Assembly: GCA_023935145.1 (NCBI GenBank)
Contig: CM043699.1
Span: 68,764,138 to 68,828,137, forward strand
Length of the DNA stretch: 64,000 nucleotides
DNA from: Bretschneidera sinensis
Taxonomy: Eukaryota; Streptophyta; Magnoliopsida; Brassicales; Akaniaceae
Direction of reading: 5' to 3'
Both the position numbers and the translations under genes were made by a program. This document shows, piece by piece, positions 46,256-58,820 of the stretch; position 1 is the stretch's first letter; each line of letters opens with the position of its first letter. The notes beneath the pieces are model-generated. The model did not search any database, was not told the DNA's origin, and was given only the letters and a program-made list of their open reading frames with translations.

Positions 46256-47364
46256 TCATCTCACTAAGTGGTAATTGTGGTCTTCCACCGTGTTACCACA
46301 AAGAAATCTCCATCGGATCCCTTCCAATCTCTTGGCAATCTCATAAGGAATAGAAAAGAGGGACATAAAATAAATGAAAAGGCTCGAAAGGGTACTCTTG
46401 ATGAAAGTTAAATGGCCTAGCTTAGAGAGGTAATGGCTCTTCCACTCGGCAAGCCTCTTCTCAAATCTTTCAACAATGGGAGCCCACACACTCTTGTTTT
46501 GAATTTAGCACCCAAGGGAAGTCCCATCCCAAATAAGTATGAGGGAGAGACAAGACCTCACAACCTAACATATTTGCAAACAACTCCCCGTTAACCACCT
46601 CTCCAATCATAATCAAAACACTTTTACTACGGTTCAACTTTAACCCGGACACAGTCTCAAAGCAAAGTAGTAAGCACCGAAGATATAGAAGATCCTCCAC
46701 TTCCACACAAAAAATGATAGTATGATTAGCAAAAAGAAGATGAAACACAATTAACTCTTCACTTTCACCTACTGCAAACCCATTTAAGAAACCCCGGTCC
46801 ATAGCTCTATGAATCAACTTACTAAGCACTTCCATGACCAAGATGAAAAGAAAAGGGGACAACGAATCACCTTACCGAAGACCTCGAGATGCTTTAAAGA
46901 AACATGAGGGATACCCATTAACCAAAATGGAGAAATAAGCAAAAGAGATGCACTACTTAATCCATTTACGTCATAAAGCACTGAAACCCATTCTTTCCTA
47001 TAAATAAAGAAGAAAATCCCAACCAACTTGATCAAAAGCTTTTCCATGTCAAATTTGCAAATAATCTCATTCTTTTCACTTTTTAAATTAGCATCAACCA
47101 CCTCATTAGTAATTAAATAGGCATCTATCATTTTTCTTCCTTCAATAAAATCATTTTGGTTTGGCCCAACCACTTCCCCATCACATTCTTCAATCTATTA
47201 GTAAGCACATTAGAGATGAGTTTATAGAAACACCCAACGAGGCTAATCGGACGGAAATCTTTAGCATTTGTGGCGCCAACCTTATTTGGGATTAGAACAA
47301 TAAAAGTGGCATTAAAGCTATCAACAAAGTGCCAAGTAGCATGAAAATCATCAAAAAGAGCCAA
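46256..47364 (-). pseudogene. LINE reverse transcriptase
   Basis: Pieces in shifting frames: FIVLIPNKVGATNAKDFRPI and SLVGCFYKLISNVLTNRL (47128-47364), QNDFIEGRKMIDAYLITNEV (46814-47173), MSPFLFILVMEVLSKLI and LLFANHTIIFC (46470-46862), then KRLAEWKSHYLSKLGHLTFI (46256-46489). The catalytic box that is normally FADD reads FANH, so both aspartates are lost. Confidence 0.87.
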
Positions 47365-48041
47365 ATTATCACGCCTTACAACATCCCAATTAGCTTAGAG
47401 GAAAGCCATAGAGAAGCCATCAAGACCCGAAGCTTTGTCCCATTACAATCCAGAGAGAAAAAAGAATCTCCTACTTTTCATAGGGTCTCTCCAGCCAATA
47501 AGCTAAATTATCCCTAATACTGCCAAAAGCCAACCCATCGAGTGGGTCTCCACTCATGAGGCTCCATATAGAAGTTCTTGTAAAAATCGCAGATAGCTTA
47601 CTTCATCTCACTTGCTTCAACAAATAAATTACCATCAATCTCAACCTCACCCATAAAGTTGTGTCTTCTATGAGCATTGGCAACTCTATAGAAGATATTT
47701 GTGTTTCAATCACCCTCTCAGAGCCAAAAATCTCTAGATTTTTGTCTCCATGAAATCTCTTCGAAAGAGATTAAATTTTGAAGCTCTTATTTAGCCGCTC
47801 ACCTTCTCTCTCTCTCCTCATTATAAAGCCCACTACAAACCTCCCACTCATCAATAGAGGTAATCTCCCTCTACAAAGAAGCTTTATTAATGTTGACATC
47901 CCCAAAAGTTTCTTTGTTCCAAGCATTCACTTCTTCTTTAAGGCATTTCAACTTTTGGGCCACCACAAAACTAGCGAACCCCTCAACATTAGCTCCATCC
48001 CACCAACTTAGGACAAGGTCTTTAAAACCCTCCACCTTAAG

Positions 48042-48776
48042 CTACATATTTTCAAAACGAAAAAGGATAAGCCCCCATCTCAAGCCACCAACATGCAAAG
48101 CAATAAGGTGACGATAGGAGAAAGGTCTAGGAAGGAGCTTTTGAATCAAATTGAGAAAGTTAACCTCCCATTTGTTAGACACCAGAAGAGAGGCAGAGTC
48201 TCTCAAATTGGACCAAGTAAAAGGGCCCGCAACAAGTGTTAAGTCTATAAGGCCAAAATCTCTCACAACATCAAATAATTCCCTCGTGCCAACACTCTCA
48301 TCTGTCATCTAGGATCTTTCATGCAGATAAAGAACCAAATTGAAGTTCCCTCCCAAAATCCAAGGAAGATTCCATCTCCTTCTCACCTCACCAAAATCAA
48401 TCCACAAAGTCGCCCTATCCACCCCCTCTCCTGCACCATACACTCCCGTAAAGATCCAATCAACCAAAGGATTGAGAGATCTAAAAACACGAGATCAAAT
48501 GGGTTGCAATCCAAAAGTCAATCAAATCCACAACCCAATCATTCCGTATAGTCAAAATGCCCTCAGAAGCCCCTCGATATGGTAAAAACTTCCACCCACA
48601 GCTTCAGACACCCCACACACTATGCACCACCAAATCATTAATCTCCTCTATTTTAGTTTCTTGTAAGAAAATAACATTCCCTTTCCACTTTCATAAGTAA
48701 TTCTTGACAGAAACCCTCTTAGAATAGTCATTCAAACCACGAACATTCCAAGAAATAATTTGTAAGTCCATTAACA
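48042..48776 (-). pseudogene. LINE endonuclease
   Basis: On the minus strand near 48776 the frame reads IISWNVRGLNDYSKR and then IFLQETKIEE, the start of an exonuclease-endonuclease-phosphatase type domain with the Asn and Glu metal/catalytic motifs. It continues to DLTLVAGPFTWSNLRDS (48042-48308), with several stops. This domain nicks target DNA to prime reverse transcription. Confidence 0.85.
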
Positions 48777-48980
48777 ACCGGTATTACCCCCTCCCTTATC
48801 ATAGTTCACACCGAAAGCCAACGTCTTCGATTCTCTATTAGTATCACTCGCTTTCTTCTTACACAAAGAGTCTTGTTTCAATTTATTTTTACCACTTTTC
48901 ATTCTCAGCTTTTCAATTTCCATTAAAAAAAAAAAAAGCAGCAAAAATGTCTTCAAAAGCATCTCATGAAACCAAACTGC

Positions 48981-49849
48981 TTACTGACCCTTCTTAATGT
49001 CATTGAAGACCCAATCTGAAGTTTTTTCTTGAATCACACCAACCTCCACATTCGGACTAGTAACCCAATCCTTGAAGCTAGCCATAGAAACCTCTACCTC
49101 ATCAAAATTCAAAGTCTCACCGTCAACAATCAAAGGAGGACAGCAATGATTTCGCACAGGGCTACCTGACCTAGGATCAACATCTCCATAGTCCACAACC
49201 AAAGGTTTGATCACTGCCTCTAAACTTGCTGAAACAGCAACTTAATCTTCAGCCAGAAACTCAGCAAAACCAGGTGGCAGACAATTGTTTTCATGCTCCT
49301 TCGGAACCTCAATTTCAAGCTGCCCACACGCTCATAGAGAAACCAAATCAACACGCTGTTTCTGCCCAACAGCTTTCCTTAAGCAATTAAAACACACTGA
49401 TGATGGAACACATGCAACCGGCATCTGGTCAACCAGCTCCGAAACAGTGTCCTGCTCCACCGTCGGCAACTCACGGCACTGATGTGGGGCAACTAGTCTA
49501 TTTCTGACACAGCTTAGAAGGAAGACACCCTCACCTTGAGCCACCACCTCCGACGCATCGACCCAGGGAGGTTCGCCATCCAAACCCGATTCTGGCCAAG
49601 TGAGATTCACAACCTCAGCCTCACTGCACGTCGTCCTCCTAACGCCTGCCTTCTCCACTTCGTGGACGCCTAAACCCGTCTGAACCAACCCCACTTACCA
49701 GGCCCCTGGACCACCAAGGGGTGAGGACTTGGACCCCCTGGACTAAACACAACACTGAACTCATCCATGAAAGATAAGCCTTGTCCACTAAAAGGCTTGG
49801 GCTGAGGCTTAAGAGTCCAGTCATCTGGGATAGGAATGGCCGTAGGCAT
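48981..49849 (-). pseudogene. LINE ORF1-like or 5' region
   Basis: Begins at ATG 49849 with MPTAIPIPDDWTLKPQPKPF and FMDEFSVVFSPGGPSPHPL. Frames 49332-49694 and 48981-49214 follow with shifts. GC-richer than the flanks. No DUF4283-type or zinc-knuckle domain is recognisable, so assignment to ORF1 rests on position. Confidence 0.55.
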
Positions 49850-49869
49850 TGAGCTCAGCCCATGAAATC

Positions 49870-51203
49870 ACATTCAACTAACAAACAAACAAATTACATT
49901 CTCCGCAAAAACCCATCTTACAAAACATATAATCAAAAGAAATAAGCATAAGAAATGCATGTAGTCCATAAATAAAAGAAAAAGAACATGTCTATAAAAT
50001 ATATGTAAAAGGAGCTAAGGGAGAAGAACGAAGCAGATCTCTTTAACATATCAATGTTGTGAACTGCAGGGCATATAACATAGCAAAGACTTGGATTTTC
50101 TTGAACTAAAAAATCTTTATAATTGTAAATAATATCCAATTTTGACATCTCCTAGTACAGTAAGCATTAGTCCAAAGAGCAGCACCCAAGCTGTTTCCTT
50201 CTTACTAACCTGAACAGACTTCACATATATACATGGAATTTTCCCTGACAATCAAATACAAAGCATTGAGTTTTCTACAAAAAAATGATAGAGCAAAGAG
50301 AGAAAACAGATCAAATAAAAAATATTATTACCTCAGAGTTTTCAAATGGGCACAAACTTTCTTTGATAAATGGTCCAATACCATGAAAAAAATTGTGCCT
50401 TCTAATCAATTACACAGTATTACTTCACCCATTCTACATCCCATGTTCTATATAGAACCCTAATCGTATAATCATTTATCATGGGAGACATAATCATCAA
50501 TACAAAGATTCGAAGTACCGTACATACCAACAAAATTGTCTCCACAAACAACAACGGGATGAATATCTCATTCATGTCATTCAATTGGCGCAAGACTTCT
50601 CCATGAACACCCAACGGAAGAATCCTTCTTCAAGGGTAAGACAGATTCCAAGGTCATAGGCCGCTATGGTCAGATCAAAGAGGTTCGGCAGCATCTCAGA
50701 CCATGAAGACAACACCGTTAGGAATCCACAGCAAACTCAAAACGAAATACCCATCCCACAATTTAAACCACAGCATTTGCTTTCAGGGTTAATATGTAAC
50801 AATCAATTTAAACGGCATAGGCTTTTTTTCAGGTTTAATATCTACTAATTATTGAATGTCCATGTGGCACAAACACAATGTATAACAGTCAACTTTATAT
50901 GTCTATATACTGCTGAGCACATATTCCATATTTACATATATTAATATAAATGGACCCCACCAATGAATTTCACACATGATCTCAAGTAATATCTAAGAAA
51001 AGAACATTGTACTCAGACCACTAAAACATTACTCACTAACCATATGTAGGTCGCCAATTGTGATTCTCTTTTTATGATTACATACCATTTATTATCACAT
51101 AGCATAGATAATAGGTAAATATAAAAAAAATAAAAATAAAATTATTTAAGAGGACTTAGAAGTTATTTAGCTATATGAATTGGAATATATATAAGGTTCA
51201 TAC
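49870..51203. other. No confident gene
   Basis: AT-rich. The plus strand at 50575-50700 has a short coding-like stretch (HEHPTEESFFKGKTDSKVIG) closed by stops on both sides; I cannot identify it. Confidence 0.4.
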
Positions 51204-51290
51204 CATAACAAAGCCATCGAGGTTTGGATTATTTGTTAGGATTTCAGCCTCAAGCATACCGACATCAATGGACAGGAGAAGGTTAGCTCT
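51204..51290 (-). other. Possible minus-strand exon
   Basis: The frame LLLSIDVGMLEAEILTNNPN then LDGFVM is followed by GTATGA, a plausible splice donor, on the minus strand. No family recognised. Confidence 0.25.
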
Positions 51291-52599
51291 TTTTTTTCAA
51301 TGCGAATGCATCTGTTTGTTTCATTCTTGTTTAACTAAGGAATTGATCTGAATAAATTTTTCAAATATTTAACTAAAAGTTATCAATTTCTTGTCTTATT
51401 CAGAGCAGGTTTGTTGAATTATTTTGAGTTATTTGCATAAATTGTTTTAGGTTTTAATCTTCAATTTCAATGATTTTTTTTTATCACTTAGATCTAGTTA
51501 ATATAAAAATTTGAGCAAGCTTTCTTGATTGCCTCGTGGAGAAATTTGAGTAAATAAAATTTACCTTACTGGATTTTTAACTTAAAAGGGGATGGATGAA
51601 ACAAATATCTAATGGTGTTGGCGGATTATGTATAACATAAATCCCAAGATCAAAAATAGGTTCCTTTTCAACTAAGGTGAGAAATTTTTGTAAAAGAAAT
51701 ACAAAATCTCGTGTTAAATGAAGGTTTATCATTGGAAAAATCATACTTTGGCACCCCTTATGGTTTAGCTTTTTTCACTTCACCACCTTTTATTTTACAA
51801 AATAACACTTTGCCCCTTTGAAGTTAACATTATAGCATGTGTAATTTAAATTATCTCCAAGTGAATAATAAACAAAGCATAGCCCAAAAAGTAAAAATTT
51901 TAGTCGCAAAGTATAAATGAGCCTAACATAGAACAAAATTAATTTATGGAAGATTTTAGATAGGATATACAAATAAACCCCCCCACACAAAAAAAAAAAG
52001 TCATTCATGTGTTATGTTATACTTGAGGCTCTTCTATAGAACTCTTTTTGGTCGGATGATCTATTACTCTTGGTCTATCTTCATTTTATTTTGGTTTGTT
52101 ATGTTTTATGTATTCATTAAATTATTCATGTAACAAATGGAAATATTTTAGAATTATAATATTATCTAGTCTTGATTATGAAATTTGTAAATTAAATTCA
52201 AGAAAACATATAACATTTGAAACCAAGATAAATAATTTTACTACATCTTGAGATCATTAATGTTGGACAGTAAACCTTCATTGTTCTTTCTAAATCAAGT
52301 TCATAAATTAGAAGGTGTTAATGTAGTTGACAAAATAAGAAACAATAACTTTGAAAGACCATCATCATCAATAAATTTGTGATGAATTTTCCTAAAACTC
52401 CTAGCAAGAAAAGAAAGTAAAAAATAATTCTCACCATAGAAAAACCATTACAAAAATATATATGATTTTAAAGCTTGGGAGTTGTTACTTTACCATGGTT
52501 GCTCTAATAACTTAGGGTTCATTATTTTCAATTATGATGGTCCCAATATGATGTGAATATTTCAAGTTATTGTCGTTAGACTATTGATCTTACAATAAG
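51291..52599. other. No recognisable gene
   Basis: Very AT-rich DNA with no long frame or clear repeat. Confidence 0.5.
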
Positions 52600-53544
52600 A
52601 GTAAGGTTAAAAAAAAATAGGAGAAAGAGAGAAATAGTAGGTTAAAGATAACGTTGATTTTGCGTAGAGTTTTGAGGGAAGGATGATAGATTTAGTTAAG
52701 GAGATGCTAATTTATAATGTACCAGAAGTTCACTAGTGTCTCCTCACAAAGGGCTCCAACCCTTCGAAAAAGGTGTGTTGCATTTGAGAGACACAACCAT
52801 TGAGAACAGACATGTCTCCCCAAATAGACAAGTTAGGTTCCATTCTTTCTGGTGTGATCATGCCCATCGTGTTATTGAGTGACCACCAATAGAAATATGC
52901 CAGTAGCTGCCTCTTGAAACATCAAAACACATTTCAAATTGAATGTATGGACAAGACTGATAGAACCACTCCTTTACGTCATGATTCACCAGCAGATCTC
53001 AAGCACCTATAGGACACTACTAGAGAGTGACCACAGGATGCACACACATGCATGTGAATTTCACTAACCCAGCCACGCCCTACCATTACATTTATGATCT
53101 TCCTTGTCTAGTGCCATAACATTGCAATACGACTTCTTCTCAGCCCTCAAAGGTATAACACACCAAGTTCTGGTGTGTTGGATTTGAGTAAAAACAATAA
53201 CATTCAGGCTCCCAAACCAAATCCCTGGCAGCTTCAACTGAACCATCTCTCCTAAAGCAACCATGACTGTGTGTTATCCAAACACACAGATTTAAAATGC
53301 ATTTTAAACCTAAGTGAATAGTCAAACAAGCCATATTCCCTACATCCAGGCTTTGGGAAAGTATGACCTTTGCACCCAAACCTTGTTTTCCTCCCTAGCA
53401 CTTTTTACAGACCAATTTCTTGACCTCATATTGCGTGAGAGTTGCATTGAACCCGAGGCCCCGAGCGTCCTCGATGCTTCCCCAAATATGTTTGCTAGGC
53501 ATCCCTACAAATCTTGTTTTATGCCTTTCTATGCCACCCTTTCA

Positions 53545-54440
53545 CTATAAGACCGTCATTCGCATAGCAAAAACATGCTTTCTAAATCTCTCCAGAGACA
53601 ACCGCATGGTCATGAGGTCTACCACTATCTCCTCGGATAATATATAACTGAATCCAATCTCACCCTTCTTCATTATTTCTTGTATATAATGATAATTTAC
53701 ATCAACATGTTTTCCTTTGGAGCTGTTTGCTCCACTTTTTATTGATGACATGGCAAACTTATTATCACAGCGCCTATTGACTGCCTTACTAGATATACCT
53801 TATTTTAGACTTTCCATAAAGCACTTTAACCCTATTGATCTGCTAATAATTATGCTACATGCCACAAATTCTGCTTTCATTGTTGTTTTTCAACACGTCT
53901 TTGTTTCTTGCTTCTCTACAAAACCGTTGTTCCACAAATAAGAAAACATATGCGCTGGTTGACTTTCCGTCATCCAAAGCTCTTGTAAAGTCTGTGTCAG
54001 TGTTTCCAAAAATTTTTAGAACATCCAACAGAAACATATTTTCATTTTTATGGTATCATAATATCCTTATTACAACTTGCAAATATGCCCTCCTAGTTTG
54101 GCTTGAAATTGACTTCAAATCTAACTGCATTACAACTATCTGGCCTATTATTTTTAATAGCAAACATGGGTTACCTACTGCATGGTGCATGAGCATAAGG
54201 AGTCTTACTCATTTCCTCTTTTTTATATCTCATCTTTTGAAGGCATTGCTTTACTAAAATTTGATCCCTTTACCACTGTGTGCTGACAACTTTGCTGTCA
54301 CTCATTAAATTTCTCCAATACATTTTCTAGATACCTTTCTTAGTCGAAGTGCAGTAGTATGGATTTCCCTACATCAGTGACAACCTTGTACACAGCTTCC
54401 AAGGCTACTTTCGCTCTTTCTGGTTTAAAAGATGAAAAAA
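53545..54440 (-). pseudogene. Ty1/copia relic: end of RT, RNase H and C-terminus
   Basis: On the minus strand: ERYLENVLEKFN (about 54330), EMSKTPYAHA (about 54210), then KIFGNTDTDFTRALDDGKST (54037 downward), which is the copia RNase H start, and further NSSKGKHVDVNYHYIQEIM and LSEEIVVDLMTMRLSLERF (53545-53751). Many stops. Gag, protease and integrase are not seen. Sequence at 52730-53200 with a repeated GTGTGTTG(C/G)ATTTGAG string may be part of its LTR. Confidence 0.78.
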
Positions 54441-55136
54441 AAAAAAGGATCTCTGTGAAGTAGTCTACTAACAATTCTCAATCATCTGATCACTTGTATG
54501 CTATCTATCTTCATTATCCAGAAACTACCTTCTCACATTACACTGCTATTTTCTCGCACACTTGGTGCACCTCATCACTTCCAAGTCCACTACACCATCC
54601 ATATGTGACAATACTTTCACAATTTTTATGCTTCGGCAACATCGATTCTAAACAAAATACTAGCTTCCTCTTTTTTGCTTGTGCAAATTTACCACAAACA
54701 TCATTACAATCATATGTTTAAAGCTTCTAGTAACGACATTATGAATTGATGCAATCAGGAATTATGCCATCCAACATGGGGCTGCCACCACATGGCAAAG
54801 CCTCTCAAGGACACCCTCTTCTCCTTCTTTTCCAACTACTCCATGTCAAGACCATACAAATATAACATATATCTATCAAATGGAAATCGTCTGAAGCTTC
54901 ACAAAACACTCATTCACCACCCCTTTCATTCCCTCGAGTGTGACTTTGCACTGTTACTACTAATTTCATCAGATACCTCCAGAGTCGAGACAAAGCTAAC
55001 AGAAACCAAAAATGCCCCTCAACCACGATAATAACTTTCATGATTGTCTCATTTAGCTAACCTCAAGATTCTTGTAATACCTTGTACTATGCCATTCTTG
55101 TTTACAACAATCTATATCTAATAAATCATCCATATA
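54441..55136. other. No confident gene
   Basis: Frames here are short and shift often. It may be further decayed copia sequence, but no motif supports that. Confidence 0.4.
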
Positions 55137-55228
55137 GGTGCCATTCGAAATCCTCTTAAAGATGGATTAAAACAACTTTTTAGAAAAAATTGCTTTAATC
55201 CCTCTTTAAGAGGGACCCAAACAGCGCC
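55137..55228. repeat. 92 bp fold-back element (MITE-like)
   Basis: The left arm GGTGCC...CCTCTTAAAGATGGATTAAA pairs with the right arm, whose reverse complement starts GGCGCTGTTTGGG and shares CCTCTTAAAGA(T/G)GGATTAAA. The arms meet at a T/A-rich centre. No target-site duplication is clear. Confidence 0.75.
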
Positions 55229-56338
55229 ATGGAAGCTAGAGTAAGTCCAAAGAGTCCATCAAGCACTCTATTTCCTCTTCCCACTACAACATTCCTAAAA
55301 CCCAACTTGTGCATGCTTCATCATATCCATATCAACCACATTTATATGTGTCTCCATCAAGTGGACAAGTTGAGAACTTGCATCTTGACAAGATAGCGAA
55401 GGGTAACTAAGAACTTTCATGGTTGTCGACAGGGTTGGGTTCCAACCACTGCCATTTAGCCATCACCCATACCCTCTAACAAACCATTTCCTCTCTTTCG
55501 TACTTAGTTTGCCTCCACTATATTTGGAAGATAATCACGTCTTTTTTTCTATTTCGCGCATCCTGACCATCACCCTCTCCTGTGAAAAAACACGGGTTTT
55601 GCTTCTCTTGGTGGATATTTCCATTTGCACGTTCAAAGCTTTCAATCTTTCTTCTCATTACCGCACTTTTCATGATTTACATGGAAGGTGTCTGTATTCA
55701 GTATATAAGGTCTGGATCAATTATATGCTCCATAGTGTTTCCTTGATCTTACCGACTTAGCTAGCTTAGGCTCATCTTGGGAGCCCATTATACCCACATA
55801 ATTTCCTTTAATCACTACTATATGATCATCTGTCAAAACCTTCTATAATGCTGTGAGGACCCAAAACATCCCGAGGTGAGACATTTCGTCCTCCGATTGA
55901 TCAATAAATACAAGTACATCGATCGATAATTAGATCGCACTGTAAATCATCAATATGCGGAAGCATTACATCAAAACCTTTTACATTGATACATAATTTT
56001 GTATCTACACAACTATTCAAGTCTTATTACATGACACAATACTCTTGCACGCATACTAGAAATTTCCTATCACTCACATCCATGCATACTATTTGCTTAT
56101 GGACCCACAATGCCTTTGAATTGATAACCCACCAACACGATGTTGCCTATCATCATGTTGCTCATAAGAACGTGACCCAACAACCACACAAGTTTGCCCC
56201 CATTGTGCTTCCAACAATTATGCTAGCCCACCCACGTAACCAAAGCAAAGAACCCACCAAAGTACCTCAATGCCTTAGGGAGCACACATATTGCTTGCCC
56301 ATTTAAGTCCAAACGATGAGCCAAAAACGCCCCTCATA
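55229..56338. other. No recognisable gene
   Basis: Frames at 55419-55760 and 55986-56306 (plus) have no motifs. A sequence starting TGTGAGGACCC near 55852 is in the style of some repeat ends, but no partner is present. Confidence 0.4.
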
Positions 56339-56343
56339 GTAAC

Positions 56344-56612
56344 TGTAGAATTGCGTGTGTGAACAAAGAATAAATGTGTTAATTTTCTTCCTTAATTGAA
56401 GGGATTCTATTTTTATTCCTGTTTATTTGGAAAAGATTAGATGAGCTACTGGGTTTCCTTATCTGATTTGTAATCTTTTCTGTTTCTATTTTATTGCCTT
56501 ACTTTCAGAGATTTGATTGGCAGTCTGTTGCCTCCTTTTCCCTATTTAATCTTTCAGCTTGTATTGACTAAAGAATGTAATAAGAATTATTTCTTTTTCA
56601 TTCCAATTTTCA
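56344..56612 (+). repeat. 5' LTR of element 7
   Basis: 269 bp, TG...CA. A TATTTAATC box near 56545 is a possible TATA. Confidence 0.95.
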
Positions 56613-56624
56613 TGGTATCAGAGC
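56613..56624 (+). other. Primer-binding site, initiator tRNA-Met type (element 7)
   Basis: TGGTATCAGAGC directly abuts the LTR and is an exact complement of the initiator tRNA-Met 3' end. Confidence 0.95.
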
Positions 56625-56649
56625 AAGGTTCTGAACCTTGACTACCGTG

Positions 56650-58797
56650 ATGACTAAATACGGGATGGCAACCGAGAAAGAAACTGAGTCAAGTTCGGGG
56701 GTGATTTCAAGCCCCACTACTGTACCGATCTCTATTGGAGGGACAAAAGGCTCAGCGATACCCATCACAGCACATAAACTCAATGGAGATAACTTTCTTC
56801 AATGGTCACAATCAGTCCTTATGTTTGTCTGTGGCAAAGGCAAAGACGACTACCTCACTGGTGCAGCGGCAGCTCCAAATTCTGATGATCCAAAATACAA
56901 GGTGTGGAAGGCAGAAAACAGCATGGTCATGTCATGGTTGATCAATTCCATGAACACTGACATAGGTGAAGACTTCATGTTCTACACTACTGCTAAGGAT
57001 ATTTGGGAAGCAGCCAAAGTCACATACTCTGACAGAGAGAATACTTCAGCAATATTTGAAATAAAAGGAAAACTGCACGATCTGAGACAGGGAGATCTAT
57101 CGGTACAACAATATTTCAACACTCTTACTCGGTATTGGCAGCAGCTTGATATCCTCGAATCAACAGAATGGGATTGCCCAGGGGACACTACCAAATATCG
57201 AAAAATAGTGGAAAAAGAAAGAATTTACAAATTCTTACTGGGGCTGAATGGGAATCTGGATGAAGTAAGAGGTCGCATAATGAGTCAACGTCCCATGCCC
57301 AGTATTCGTGAGACCTTCTTTGAAGTTCGGCGAGAGGCAACTCGGAAGAAGGTAATGATGGGTTCTCCAACCATGAATAATTCAACAGCAACAGAAAATT
57401 CTGCCTTGGTAGTTCGAGGGAATCATTCACAGAACCATGACAATCGAGTTCGAAAAGAGCGGCCATGGTGTGATCATTGCCGTAAACCAGGACATACAAA
57501 AGACAAGTGCTGGGAAATTCATGGAAAACCAGCAGATTGGAAGCCATCTCAAAATCGTTTTCAACAAAAGAAAGAATATCGTAGCAACATTGCTACTACT
57601 GATGAGAAATCTTCAACTGACAGCAACTGTTTCAGTAAAGAGCAACTTGAAACCTTGCAAAGGATGTTTGGACAGCCACAAACTGCAAAGACCTCAATAG
57701 TTGGAACTGGAACTATTGCACAAAAAGGTAATTTTTCAAAAGCCCTAAATGCTAAATGTGAAAAAACATGCACATGGATTGTTGATTCTGGTGCTTCCGA
57801 TCATATGACGGGAGACGAAACTTTGTTCCACTCATACAACCCGATTAAAGAACATTTTTCTGTGAGAATAGCATATGGTACTACCTCTCAAGTTGCTAGA
57901 ACAGGTTCTATCATGATTTCTAAAGATTTAGTACTAAAATCTGTCCTTTTAGTACCAAATTTGAACTATAATCTGCTGTCAGTAAGTAAAATTACCAAGG
58001 AGATGAATTGTGATGCTAAATTCTCCACTACATGTTGTGTTTTCCAGGATTTGAGTTCGAGGATGATGATTGGCAATGCTAAGGAGTGTTCGGGACTCTA
58101 TATTCTCAAAGGTCAAGGTCTTCCAGGAAAACAAGTTCAAAATGCTAATTGTGTTTCTTTAGAGTGTCCTATAAGTGGTAATTCTCTTTCTATTTCTGCA
58201 TTGAATAAAAATGATAGTGCAATCATGTTATGGCACTATAGGTTAGGTCATCCCAATTTCATGTATCATGAAAAACTATTTCCAGAATTATTTCAGAATA
58301 AAAAGCCAAAGTATTTTCAATGTGAAATTTGTCAGATATCAAAACATGTCAGAAATAGTTATGCTCTTCAACCTTACAAATCTTCTCGTCCCTTTACTAT
58401 AATTCATAGTGACATTTGGGGACCCTCTCGAATAAATAATGTTACTGGTGCCAGGTGGTTTGTGACCTTTATTGATGATCATACCAGAATAACATGGGTC
58501 TTTCTTATGAAAGAAAAGTCTGAAGTCAGTTCAATTTTTCAAAAATTTCACTCCATGATAAATACCCAATTTCAAACAAAAATTCAAATTTTAAGAACCG
58601 ACAATGCAAAGGACTATTTCAATTTGATTCTTGGGGGGTATTTAGAAAAACAAGGGATAGTTCACCAAAGTTCTTATGTGGATACTCCACAACAAAATGG
58701 AATAGCCGAGAGAAAAAATAGACATCTCCTTGAAGTTACTCGGTCTATCATGTTCTCCACCAATGTTCCCAAACACTTCTGGGTGAGGCTGTCCTAA
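56650..58797 (+). CDS. Element 7 polyprotein, first part: Gag, protease, integrase
   Basis: I take ATG 56650 as start, 37 bp after the LTR; the frame is also open upstream from 56638 but without ATG. It runs 715 aa to a stop created by a frameshift. Gag core is around residues 40-230 (LNGDNFLQWSQSV, VWKAENSMVMSWL). The CCHC zinc knuckle is at residues 274-287 (CDHCRKPGHTKDKC). Protease active site is IVDSGASDHM, Asp 379. The pre-integrase zinc region has WHYRLGHPNF and CEIC. The integrase core shows D588 (HSDIWGP), D651 (RTDNAKDY) and E687 (NGIAERKNRH), a D35E spacing. The frame breaks near 58780 in a G run, just before the integrase C-terminal part. Confidence 0.93.
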   Translation: MTKYGMATEKETESSSGVISSPTTVPISIGGTKGSAIPITAHKLNGDNFLQWSQSVLMFVCGKGKDDYLTGAAAAPNSDDPKYKVWKAENSMVMSWLINSMNTDIGEDFMFYTTAKDIWEAAKVTYSDRENTSAIFEIKGKLHDLRQGDLSVQQYFNTLTRYWQQLDILESTEWDCPGDTTKYRKIVEKERIYKFLLGLNGNLDEVRGRIMSQRPMPSIRETFFEVRREATRKKVMMGSPTMNNSTATENSALVVRGNHSQNHDNRVRKERPWCDHCRKPGHTKDKCWEIHGKPADWKPSQNRFQQKKEYRSNIATTDEKSSTDSNCFSKEQLETLQRMFGQPQTAKTSIVGTGTIAQKGNFSKALNAKCEKTCTWIVDSGASDHMTGDETLFHSYNPIKEHFSVRIAYGTTSQVARTGSIMISKDLVLKSVLLVPNLNYNLLSVSKITKEMNCDAKFSTTCCVFQDLSSRMMIGNAKECSGLYILKGQGLPGKQVQNANCVSLECPISGNSLSISALNKNDSAIMLWHYRLGHPNFMYHEKLFPELFQNKKPKYFQCEICQISKHVRNSYALQPYKSSRPFTIIHSDIWGPSRINNVTGARWFVTFIDDHTRITWVFLMKEKSEVSSIFQKFHSMINTQFQTKIQILRTDNAKDYFNLILGGYLEKQGIVHQSSYVDTPQQNGIAERKNRHLLEVTRSIMFSTNVPKHFWVRLS

Positions 58798-58820
58798 CTG
58801 CTGCCTATCTCATCAATAGA

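Larger units (their letters stand above)
45067..49861 (-). mobile_element. Non-LTR retrotransposon (LINE), minus strand
   Basis: The element is flanked by an 8 bp direct repeat ATGAAATC (45059-45066 and 49862-49869), read as its target-site duplication. The minus-strand 3' end is a short A run (T run at 45067-45075). From 5' to 3' it holds an ORF1-like stretch, an APE-type endonuclease, a non-LTR reverse transcriptase and a zinc-binding RT C-terminal domain. All are broken by stops and frameshifts. At 4.8 kb it is shorter than full plant LINEs, and the Gag-like domain of ORF1 is not seen, so it is probably 5' truncated. Confidence 0.88.

Noticed and set aside
53140..53200. Hairpin around CACACCAGAACTTGGTGTG as a regulatory RNA
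   Set aside because: It lies in decayed copia sequence and may be part of an LTR; no independent support.
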